Source of the DNA: Trueperaceae bacterium
Lineage (GTDB): Bacteria; Deinococcota; Deinococci; Deinococcales; Trueperaceae
Direction: 5' to 3'
Length of the DNA stretch: 5,314 bases
NCBI GenBank assembly: GCA_011390455.1
Contig: JAABSI010000151.1
Coordinates: forward strand, 1-5,314
Below, one piece after another: positions 1 through 5,015 of the stretch; the stretch's first letter is position 1, and every line of letters starts with the position of its first letter. A program made the translations under genes and the position numbers. The notes under the pieces were generated by a model that was given only the letters and a program-made list of their open reading frames with translations, made no database searches and was not told the DNA's origin.

Positions 1-239
1 TGATGGACGTCCTGTGCGTGCTCGGCTACACCGTGCCGATCCCGAACGACGGCGTCGTCGTCCGCGCCGGCCTCGACTCGACGCTCAAGGCCCAGATCGC
101 CCAGGCCCTGATCGACATCGCCGAGACCGAAGAGGGCGTGGCGCTCACCGAGCAGCTGTTCAACGTCACCGCCTTCGCCCCGATCGACCCGGCGCTCTAC
201 GACATCGTCCGCGAGGTTTCGGCCACCTTCCAGCGCTGA
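1..239 (+). CDS. phnD: Phosphonate/phosphite ABC transporter substrate-binding protein, C-terminal fragment (PhnD-like)
   Basis: This is the 3' end of a gene cut by the left window edge; the frame is open to base 1 and stops with TGA at 237-239. The visible 78 or so residues match the end of PhnD-type periplasmic binding proteins: a 'PIPND' segment followed by VVVRAGLD, an amphipathic helix with LKAQIAQALIDIAE, then 'EGVALTEQLFNVTAFAPIDPALYDIVREV'-like spacing typical of the last helices of the family. In the family, this protein captures a phosphonate, phosphite or related compound outside the inner membrane and delivers it to the permease. The ATPase and two permeases directly downstream support the assignment. 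The ATG at position 3 is internal, because the binding-protein fold needs about 200 more residues upstream. The substrate cannot be read from this fragment. Confidence 0.82.
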   Translation, partial: MDVLCVLGYTVPIPNDGVVVRAGLDSTLKAQIAQALIDIAETEEGVALTEQLFNVTAFAPIDPALYDIVREVSATFQR

Positions 240-260
240 GCCGACCGCACCGTGCACGCC

Positions 261-293
261 CGCGGCGCCGGGGGGTCCTCCCCCGGCGCCGCG
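261..293 (+). promoter_or_regulatory. Perfect 14-bp GC hairpin in the phnD-phnC junction
   Basis: Bases 261-274 (CGCGGCGCCGGGGG) are the exact reverse complement of 280-293, with a 5-nt loop (GTCCT). The hairpin begins 22 nt after the phnD stop and ends 20 nt before the phnC start. No T-run follows (next bases are CTCACGG), so it is not a canonical intrinsic terminator. Inference: it protects the 3' end of the phnD message or partially attenuates read-through, so that the binding protein is made in excess over the membrane parts. Such hairpins are known after binding-protein genes in other ABC import operons. Confidence 0.7.
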
Positions 294-300
294 CTCACGG

Positions 301-308
301 TGTACGCT
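301..308 (+). promoter_or_regulatory. Possible -10 element ahead of phnC
   Basis: TG followed directly by TACGCT (303-308, fitting TANNNT) lies 5 nt before the GTG start of phnC. No Shine-Dalgarno is visible near that GTG. This resembles a leaderless promoter, but the spacing is short (5 nt rather than about 7) and the TG is not separated by one base as in a true extended -10. It could equally be chance, with phnC translated from the phnD transcript. Confidence 0.25.
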
Positions 309-313
309 CGCGC

Positions 314-1087
314 GTGTCCCACATCGCGTTCCACGACGTCGAGGTCACGTACCCAGGGGGGCTGAAGGCCCTCAAGGGCGTGTCGCTCGAGATCCCACGG
401 GGGCAGTTCGTCGTCATCGTCGGGCTCTCCGGCGCCGGCAAGTCGACCCTGATCCGCACCGTCAACAACCTCGTCGTCCCGTCCGCCGGCGACGTGCAGG
501 TCGACGGGCAGAGCGTCACGACCGCCCGCGGCCAGGCGCTGCGCCAGATGCGCGGCGGCATCGGGATGATCTTCCAGACCTTCAACCTCGTCAAGCGTTC
601 GAGCGTGCTGCGCAACGTGCTGGCGGGTCGCCTCGGCGACGTGCCCGCCTGGCGCGGCATCCTCGGCGCGTTCCCGCGCCCGGACGTCGCGTACGCCCAC
701 GACTGCCTGCGCCGCGTCGGCATCCCCGAGAAGGCCTACGTGCGCGCCGACGCCCTGTCCGGCGGGCAGCAGCAGCGCGTCGGCATCGCGCGCGCGCTCG
801 CACAGAAGCCGTCGGTCATGCTGGCCGACGAGCCGGTCGCGAGCCTCGATCCCCCGACGTCGCACGCGGTCCTGAGCGACCTCAAGCGCATCGCGCGCGA
901 GGACGGCATCACGACGATCGTCAACCTGCACTTCATCGACATGGCCCGCGAGTACGCCGATCGCATCATCGGCATGCGCGACGGGGTCGTGGTGTTCGAC
1001 GGGACGCCGGACGAGGCCACGGACGCCGCCTTCGAGGACATCTACGGCCGGCCGATCGACGCCGACAAGGACCTTCGCGGTGCCTGA
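314..1087 (+). CDS. phnC: Phosphonate/phosphite ABC transporter ATP-binding protein (PhnC-like)
   Basis: A 257-residue ABC ATPase that powers import of the compound caught by the upstream binding protein, acting on the cytoplasmic face with the two permeases. All nucleotide-binding motifs are intact: Walker A GLSGAGKST (37-45), Q-loop Gln88 in IFQTFNLV, signature LSGGQQQR (148-155), Walker B VMLADEP (168-174), D-loop SLDP (177-180) and H-loop His206 in NLH. The FQTFNLV and VNLH segments and the length are typical of PhnC. I chose GTG at 314 because the family begins with a few residues before the first strand (SHIAFHDVEVTYPGG). The frame stays open upstream to about position 14, but that part runs through phnD and the hairpin and encodes only Arg-rich shadow sequence. 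No Shine-Dalgarno is evident. The 3' end overlaps the next gene by 8 nt, indicating translational coupling. Confidence 0.93.
   Translation: MSHIAFHDVEVTYPGGLKALKGVSLEIPRGQFVVIVGLSGAGKSTLIRTVNNLVVPSAGDVQVDGQSVTTARGQALRQMRGGIGMIFQTFNLVKRSSVLRNVLAGRLGDVPAWRGILGAFPRPDVAYAHDCLRRVGIPEKAYVRADALSGGQQQRVGIARALAQKPSVMLADEPVASLDPPTSHAVLSDLKRIAREDGITTIVNLHFIDMAREYADRIIGMRDGVVVFDGTPDEATDAAFEDIYGRPIDADKDLRGA
1067..1071 (+). promoter_or_regulatory. Ribosome binding site for the first phnE
   Basis: AAGGA inside the end of phnC lies 8 nt before the GTG at 1080. It supports that GTG as the start, giving an 8-nt overlap with phnC. Confidence 0.6.
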
Positions 1088-1865
1088 CGCGCTCGCGGTG
1101 CGGCCCCCCGCCGCCGCGCGGCTCCGGGCGCTGGCGACGGTCGGGATCGTCGCCGCGCTGTTCGTGGTCGCGTACCTGCAGACCGACTTCGACCTCCTGT
1201 CGCTGTTCACCGGTTCGAACGACTTCTTCCGCTTCTTCGGGCGGCTGGTGCCCGATTGGACGGCGCTGCCGCAGATCTGGCGCCCCCTGATCGAGACGAT
1301 GCAGATCGCGTACGTGGCGACGGTGTTGGGCACCGCCATCGCCCTGCCGCTCATCTTCCTGGGGTCGGCGAACACGGCGGTCGACCCGGTCTCGATGTGG
1401 ATCGCGCGCACCGTCCTCACCGTCCTGCGCAGCATCCCCGACCTGCTGTGGGCCGCGCTCTTCGTCCCGATCCTGGCGCCCGGCGCGCTGCCCGGGGTCG
1501 TCGCGTTGACGCTCTTCACGGTGGGCGTGCTCGCCAAGCTCGGCTCCGAGACCGTCGAAGCCGCCGACCCCGGACCGCTCGAGGCCCTGCGCGCCGCCGG
1601 CGCCGGCCGCAACCGGACGATCGCGTACGCGGTGTGGCCGCAGGTGTCGGCCACCATGACCTCCTTCATCCTCTACGCCTTCGAGATCAACGTGCGCGCC
1701 TCGGTGATCATCGGCTTCGTCGGTGCCGGCGGCATCGGCCAGCTCCTGCTGCGCTACCTCAACTTCTTCGACTGGTCCGGGATGGCGGCGCTGATCGTCG
1801 TCATCTTCGTGGTCGTTCTCGCCATCGACGGGCTCTCGGTCTGGGCCCGCTCGAGACTGATCTGA
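1080..1865 (+). CDS. phnE: Phosphonate/phosphite ABC transporter permease, first copy (PhnE-like)
   Basis: A 261-residue inner-membrane permease subunit starting at GTG within the end of phnC. A first hydrophobic segment lies at about residues 18-33, followed by a polar stretch to about 75 and then several membrane segments (about 77-97, 108-132, 138-153, 193-215 and 235-252). The cytoplasmic EAA loop that docks on the ATPase is at about 160-190 (EAADPGPLEALRAAGAGR, then VWPQ). The PhnE hallmark FEINVRASVIIGFVGAGGIG is at 201-220. It pairs with the second permease 10 nt downstream; the two probably form a heterodimeric channel, as in other operons with two phnE genes. The G-V-G-A-G-G-I-G turn is shared by both copies. 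The gene is intact. Confidence 0.92.
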   Translation: MPDALAVRPPAAARLRALATVGIVAALFVVAYLQTDFDLLSLFTGSNDFFRFFGRLVPDWTALPQIWRPLIETMQIAYVATVLGTAIALPLIFLGSANTAVDPVSMWIARTVLTVLRSIPDLLWAALFVPILAPGALPGVVALTLFTVGVLAKLGSETVEAADPGPLEALRAAGAGRNRTIAYAVWPQVSATMTSFILYAFEINVRASVIIGFVGAGGIGQLLLRYLNFFDWSGMAALIVVIFVVVLAIDGLSVWARSRLI

Positions 1866-1867
1866 GG
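1864..1867 (+). promoter_or_regulatory. Ribosome binding site for the second phnE
   Basis: GAGG overlaps the stop of the first phnE and lies 8 nt before GTG 1876. It decides in favour of GTG 1876. The nearby ATG at 1871 is followed almost at once by an in-frame TGA and is not a start. Confidence 0.6.
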
Positions 1868-1875
1868 CGGATGCC

Positions 1876-2682
1876 GTGACCAGCTCCTCCCCCATCCCGC
1901 GTCCGCCGGCCCACGTGCGCCGCACCCAGGTCCTGCTCGCGATCGGCGTCGTGGCGCTCGTCGCCCTGTTCGTGATCGCGCTCGTGACGATGAACCTGCC
2001 GACCTGGACACGCGTCCAGAACGGCTTGGCGCGCAACCTGGCGCCCCTGCTCCGCGGCCTCGTCCGACCCGAACTCGAGGTCCTGCCGCTCGCCTGGACG
2101 TCGATGCTCGAGACCTTCTACATGGCGATCCTCGGCACCGCCCTCGGCGGCGCGCTCGCCTTCCCGCTCTCCTTCCTCGCCGCCGGCAACCTGCTCGGTC
2201 GCCCCGCCGCGGCGCTCCCCGGCAAGGCGCTGCTGGTCGGGGTGCGCACCTTCCCCGAGATCCTGCTCGCGATCATCTTCGTCGCCGCCGCGGGTCCGGG
2301 ACCGACCGCCGGCATCATGGCGATGGGGCTGCACTCGATCGGCTTCCTGGGCAAGATCTTCTCGGACGTGATCGAGGGCATCGACCAAGGCCCGATGGAG
2401 GCGATCCGCGCCGCCGGTGGGACCTCGATCCACGTGTTCCTCTTCGCGGTGGTGCCGCAGGTGTTGCCGGAGTTCCTCTCGAACCTGCTCTACCGCTTCG
2501 AGATCAACCTGCGCGCCGCCGCGGTCCTGGGCCTCGTCGGCGCCGGCGGCATCGGCCTGCCGCTCATCCAGCGGCTCCAGTTCCGCCGCTGGGACGAGGT
2601 CTCGATGTTCCTGATCGTGATCGTCACCTTCGTCGTCGTCGTCGACCTGGTGAGCTCGCGCCTGCGCCGCCGGCTCGTCTGA
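1876..2682 (+). CDS. phnE: Phosphonate/phosphite ABC transporter permease, second copy (PhnE-like)
   Basis: A 268-residue permease paralogous to the preceding gene. A short polar Pro/Ser-rich start (1-16) leads into a membrane segment at about 17-38. A periplasmic stretch follows, then membrane segments near 82-104, 118-140, 144-160, 212-230 and 243-258. The EAA loop is at about 166-196 (EGIDQGPMEAIRAAGG, then VVPQVLPEF). The family signature RFEINLRAAAVLGLVGAGGIG-like block lies at about 207-227. The two copies match closely around this block even at DNA level but diverge elsewhere, so they are an old duplication within the family rather than a recent one. The TGA stop at 2680-2682 shares a base with an ATG at 2682, but the better start of the next gene lies further on. 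Together with phnC and the other permease it should form the complete importer core. Confidence 0.92.
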   Translation: MTSSSPIPRPPAHVRRTQVLLAIGVVALVALFVIALVTMNLPTWTRVQNGLARNLAPLLRGLVRPELEVLPLAWTSMLETFYMAILGTALGGALAFPLSFLAAGNLLGRPAAALPGKALLVGVRTFPEILLAIIFVAAAGPGPTAGIMAMGLHSIGFLGKIFSDVIEGIDQGPMEAIRAAGGTSIHVFLFAVVPQVLPEFLSNLLYRFEINLRAAAVLGLVGAGGIGLPLIQRLQFRRWDEVSMFLIVIVTFVVVVDLVSSRLRRRLV

Positions 2683-2701
2683 TGCGCCCCATCCCCCCCG
2701 T

Positions 2702-2708
2702 AGGAGGT
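2702..2708 (+). promoter_or_regulatory. Strong Shine-Dalgarno deciding the start of the secreted protein gene
   Basis: AGGAGGT lies just before ATG 2712 (4 nt between AGGAGG and the ATG). It is the best ribosome binding site in the window. It selects ATG 2712 over the in-frame ATG 2682, which has no comparable site and would place ten extra residues (MRPIPPVGGP) before the signal peptide. Confidence 0.75.
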
Positions 2709-2711
2709 CCC

Positions 2712-3179
2712 ATGCACCGTCGCCTCGTCGCCCTGCTCACCGTCCTGCTGCTCGCCGGCGCCGCCTCCGCCCAGAACTGGTTCGGCGTCCGCAGCGGTTA
2801 CCCGCTCGGCGTCACCGTCCACTACGGCGCCGGCAACGCCCTCGCGAACGGCGCCGACCTGCGCGTCTCGGCGCGCTTGGTCGTCGGCCCGAGCGGCAAC
2901 GCCGCCTTCGGGGTCGGCCTCGACGCGCTCTTCGACGTCTTCGCCGACGGCCCGATCAGCGCCTACGTCGGCGCCGGCCCCTCGCTCGAAGCCGGCGCCG
3001 GCCGCGTCGACCTCGACGTGCACGGCCTGGTGGGTGGTGCGTTCCGCTTCACCGACCTCGGCTTGGCGCCGCTCTCGGTGTTCCTCGAAGCCAACCTCGG
3101 GGCGGCCATCAGCCTCTCGGGCGGCACGGCGCGCATCCCCACGTTCGGGGCGGCGGTCGGGTTCAACTGGGACTTCTGA
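2712..3179 (+). CDS. Exported small outer-membrane beta-barrel-like protein, function unknown
   Basis: A 155-residue protein I do not recognise by name. It opens with a clear Sec signal peptide: MHRR, a hydrophobic core of Leu/Val/Ala, and AASA ahead of Gln21, a good signal peptidase I site. The mature part of about 135 residues is rich in Gly, Ala, Val, Leu and Phe. Stretches alternate hydrophobic and small or polar residues, as in beta-strands (around ISAYVGAGPSLEAG, DLDVHGLVGGAFRF and LSVFLEANLGAAIS). It ends in GFNWDF, and a C-terminal Phe is typical of outer-membrane barrel proteins. The size would suit about eight strands. It has no Cys, so it is not a lipoprotein. It starts 29 nt after the permease and may be read with the transporter operon, but its own strong ribosome binding site suggests high expression. 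A link to phosphorus uptake is only a guess from position. Confidence 0.7.
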   Translation: MHRRLVALLTVLLLAGAASAQNWFGVRSGYPLGVTVHYGAGNALANGADLRVSARLVVGPSGNAAFGVGLDALFDVFADGPISAYVGAGPSLEAGAGRVDLDVHGLVGGAFRFTDLGLAPLSVFLEANLGAAISLSGGTARIPTFGAAVGFNWDF

Positions 3180-3286
3180 CGCACCGCGCCGCTTGGCGCC
3201 GATCGCCTCCGCTCCGCGCGCCGCGTCCGGGACCTTGGGCGTGGCGCGCGTGCTGCCTAGGTCGCGGTCCCCCGAGCGCGGCCCGT

Positions 3287-3295
3287 TGCTACACT
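3287..3295 (+). promoter_or_regulatory. Extended -10 promoter of dcd, apparently leaderless
   Basis: TGCTACACT fits TGnTANNNT (extended -10). The hexamer TACACT (3290-3295) ends 7 nt before ATG 3303, so transcription would start at or next to the A of the start codon. There is no Shine-Dalgarno between it and the ATG (CGTCCCC) and no clear -35 box, as expected of an extended -10. The same arrangement is well known for leaderless genes in Deinococcus and in actinobacteria. Confidence 0.6.
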
Positions 3296-3302
3296 CGTCC
3301 CC

Positions 3303-5009
3303 ATGAGCATCCGGCCCGATTGGTGGATCCGCGAACGCGCCCTGGAGGGCATGATCGAGCCCTTCACCGACCGCTTGGAGCGCCGCGGCGTGATCAGCTA
3401 CGGCCTCTCGAGCTTCGGCTACGACCTGCGCGCCGCCCCGGAGTGGCGCATCTTCGTCAACGCCTTCAACACCGTCGTGGACCCCAAGCACTTCGACACC
3501 CGCAGCCTCATCGAGCACGAGGGCGACGAGTGCATCATCCCGCCCAACAGCTTCGTGCTCACGCGCTCGGTCGAGTACCTGCGGATCCCGGACGACACGA
3601 TGGTGATCGCGCTCGGGAAGTCCTCGTACGCGCGGTGTTTCCGCGGCGACACCCGGGTCGCGCTCGTCGACGGCACGTCGCGCACGTTGGAGGCCATGGC
3701 GGACGAAGCGCGCGACGGCGCGCTGCACTTCGGGTACGCGCTCGGCCCGAACGGTCGACTGATCGCGGCGCTTCTCGATGCGCCCCGCTTCGTCGGACGC
3801 GACGCGCTGCTCGAGATCGTCCTCGACGACGGTGCAGTCGTCCGCGCGACGCCCGATCACCGGTTCATGCTGCGCGACGGTTCGTGGACGACGGCCGGGG
3901 AGCTCGCGCCCGGAACCTCGCTCATGCCGCTCTACCGCGACGTCTTCCGCGGCTACGAGATGACCTACCAGCCGCTCACCGGCAGCTACACGCCGACGCA
4001 TCGCCTCACCGATGCCTGGAACGTGCGCAACGGCGTGTACGAAGACGCGCCGGGCACCCATCGGCACCACGTCGATCACGATCGCCGCAACAACCACCCG
4101 ACCAACCTCGTGCGCATGCCGGCGTCGGAGCACATCGCGTACCACAACGCCCGAACGTACGGCGGCGACTTCGATCCGCTCGAGCACGGCGCTGCGATCC
4201 GTGCCCGCTTCGAGGTGTTGCGGCGCGATGCCGAGTGGCGCGCGAACCATTCCGAGGCGCAACGCGAACGAGCCACGGCGTTCTGGTCGGATCCTAGGTA
4301 CGCCGCGCGACGTGCGGACGTGCTCCGCCGGTTCCGCGAGCGCTGGAACGAGTCCGAACGCGAGGCACAGCGGCAACGGCAGTCGCGGTTCTGGACGGAC
4401 AACGACGCGGCGCGGGCCGCCCAGGGCGAGCGGTCCCGGCGCGCCTGGTCGGAGTCCAGCACCGAGCGGCGCGATCGGCAAGCCGAGCACGCGCGCACCC
4501 TCCGCCTGCGTCCGGACATCGACGCCGCCGAGGTCCGGCGGGCGCTGGACGCGACCGGCTCGATTCGCGGTGCGGCCCGTCTGCTCGAGTGCGACCGGAG
4601 CGTGTTCCGACGGTTCCCCGAAGTCCTGGACGCGTTCCGTGGCGTGCGCACGGCAACGGCCCAACGCAACCACAAAGTCGCCAGCGTCCGCGTGCTCAAG
4701 GGAGAGGAGGACGTGTACTGCCTCACGGTGCCCGAAGCGGGCAACTTCGCCCTCGAGGCAGGCGTCTTCGTCTCGAACTGCGGCATCGTCGCGAACGTAA
4801 CGCCCTTGGAGCCGGGCTGGGAGGGCCACGTCACCCTCGAGCTCTCCAACACCACCCCGCTCCCCGCCAAGGTCTACGGCAACGAGGGGATCGTTCAGCT
4901 GTTGTTCTTCCAAGGCGACCGCCCCGAGGTCACCTATGGCGACCGCAAGGGGAAGTACCAGGGGCAGACCGGGATCACGCTGCCGCGGCTCGGCGGCAGC
5001 GAAGACTGA
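3303..5009 (+). CDS. dcd: dCTP deaminase precursor interrupted by an intein
   Basis: The 568-residue precursor consists of an N-extein (1-111), an intein (112-492) and a C-extein (493-568). Joined, the exteins give 187 residues, a normal length for dCTP deaminase. This cytosolic enzyme converts dCTP to dUTP and ammonia, feeding dTMP synthesis. The N-extein carries [34 protein letters not shown] and GKSSYAR. The C-extein carries [29 protein letters not shown] and a KYQGQTG end. By analogy with E. coli Dcd, Ser107 and Arg111 match Ser111 and Arg115, and Glu513 (132 after splicing) matches the catalytic Glu138. The intein therefore sits directly after the Arg and separates it from the Glu, so the unspliced protein should be inactive. 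The reading frame is continuous through both junctions. The ATG is supported by the family N-terminus and the leaderless promoter. A bifunctional dCTP deaminase/dUTPase cannot be excluded, but the sequence resembles the monofunctional long form. Confidence 0.95.
   Translation: MSIRPDWWIRERALEGMIEPFTDRLERRGVISYGLSSFGYDLRAAPEWRIFVNAFNTVVDPKHFDTRSLIEHEGDECIIPPNSFVLTRSVEYLRIPDDTMVIALGKSSYARCFRGDTRVALVDGTSRTLEAMADEARDGALHFGYALGPNGRLIAALLDAPRFVGRDALLEIVLDDGAVVRATPDHRFMLRDGSWTTAGELAPGTSLMPLYRDVFRGYEMTYQPLTGSYTPTHRLTDAWNVRNGVYEDAPGTHRHHVDHDRRNNHPTNLVRMPASEHIAYHNARTYGGDFDPLEHGAAIRARFEVLRRDAEWRANHSEAQRERATAFWSDPRYAARRADVLRRFRERWNESEREAQRQRQSRFWTDNDAARAAQGERSRRAWSESSTERRDRQAEHARTLRLRPDIDAAEVRRALDATGSIRGAARLLECDRSVFRRFPEVLDAFRGVRTATAQRNHKVASVRVLKGEEDVYCLTVPEAGNFALEAGVFVSNCGIVANVTPLEPGWEGHVTLELSNTTPLPAKVYGNEGIVQLLFFQGDRPEVTYGDRKGKYQGQTGITLPRLGGSED
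4059..4148 (+). other. HNH nuclease motif of the intein homing endonuclease
   Basis: Precursor residues 253-282 read HRHHVDHD, then RRNNHPTNL, then SEHIAYHN. This is the HNH pattern of homing and phage endonucleases: a paired His (255-256) followed by D-H, an Asn-Asn-His-Pro-x-Asn-Leu core (Asn268), and closing metal-site His277 and His281. All expected residues are present, so the nuclease looks active rather than decayed. Its expected cleavage site is the intein-less dcd junction, around codons for SSYAR-CGIV. This is not the LAGLIDADG type more commonly found in inteins. Confidence 0.85.
4236..4463 (+). repeat. Tandem Trp-containing nuclease-associated repeats in the intein
   Basis: Precursor residues 312-387 hold an imperfect protein repeat of about 36 residues. 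One unit runs [20 protein letters not shown] and the next [20 protein letters not shown], with a third partial start at WSESSTERR. Glu-Ala-Gln-Arg and Phe-Trp-x-Asp recur at identical spacing (E318/F327 and E354/F363). Highly charged, Arg-rich Trp repeats like this accompany GIY-YIG and HNH homing nucleases (NUMOD3-like modules) and probably bind DNA along the target. The family assignment is by appearance only. Confidence 0.6.
4515..4640 (+). other. Helix-turn-helix DNA-binding module at the end of the homing endonuclease
   Basis: Precursor residues 405-446 contain [20 protein letters not shown] followed by [14 protein letters not shown]. The pattern of an Ala-rich helix, the turn '[11 protein letters not shown]' and a recognition helix with Arg residues resembles the small HTH modules placed C-terminal to nuclease repeats in modular homing endonucleases. 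It would give sequence specificity at the end of the target. It lies just before intein block F. Confidence 0.55.
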
Positions 5010-5015
5010 CGCACG

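Larger units (their letters stand above)
3636..4778 (+). mobile_element. Intein with homing endonuclease, inserted in dcd
   Basis: 381 in-frame codons with splicing motifs at both ends. Block A begins at Cys112 ([13 protein letters not shown]), the nucleophile of the first N-S acyl shift. Block B is [14 protein letters not shown] with the TxxH motif Thr183/His186. Block F is at about 462-484 ([20 protein letters not shown]...). Block G is GVFVSN ending in Asn492, followed by Cys493 as the +1 nucleophile. It looks like a class 1 intein. It departs from consensus in three places: the penultimate residue is Ser instead of His (as in cyanobacterial DnaE inteins, which splice well), block F has Cys473 where Asp is usual, and Gly480 stands where His is usual before Asn-Phe. 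Removing it restores the uninterrupted SSYAR-CGIVANV of the family, so the boundaries are exact. The central region (about 213-455) is the homing endonuclease. The whole unit can in principle copy itself into an empty dcd allele. Confidence 0.93.

Noticed and set aside
14..313. An upstream extension of phnC to an ATG at 14
   Set aside because: The extension overlaps phnD in another frame, crosses the hairpin and is Arg/Pro-rich. ABC ATPase homology starts right after GTG 314.
197..1669. A 490-codon open frame on the minus strand across phnC and phnE
   Set aside because: It is antisense to an intact ABC ATPase and permease, with Asp/Arg/Val/Ala-rich low-information sequence. It is a GC shadow.
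2682..2711. ATG 2682 as start of the exported protein (TGATG overlap with phnE)
   Set aside because: AGGAGGT at 2702-2708 serves ATG 2712, which also gives a standard signal peptide beginning MHRR. The earlier ATG adds a Pro-rich stretch without its own ribosome site.
3233..3261. Imperfect inverted repeat CCTTGG...CCTAGG upstream of dcd as a terminator or operator
   Set aside because: Only five pairs form, with an internal mismatch and a long GC loop, and no T-run follows. This is within chance for GC-rich DNA.
3636..4778. Interpretation of the dcd insert as a group I/II intron or an insertion sequence
   Set aside because: The frame is open throughout, both ends carry protein-splicing motifs, no intron core or terminal inverted repeats are visible, and extein joining is exact at the protein level.
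2490..4913. An 807-codon open frame on the minus strand across phnE, the barrel protein and dcd
   Set aside because: It lies antisense to three well-supported genes, is dominated by Arg/Gly/Ala/Glu/Val of the sort produced by GC-rich antisense frames, and shows no recognisable domain. It is a compositional shadow.
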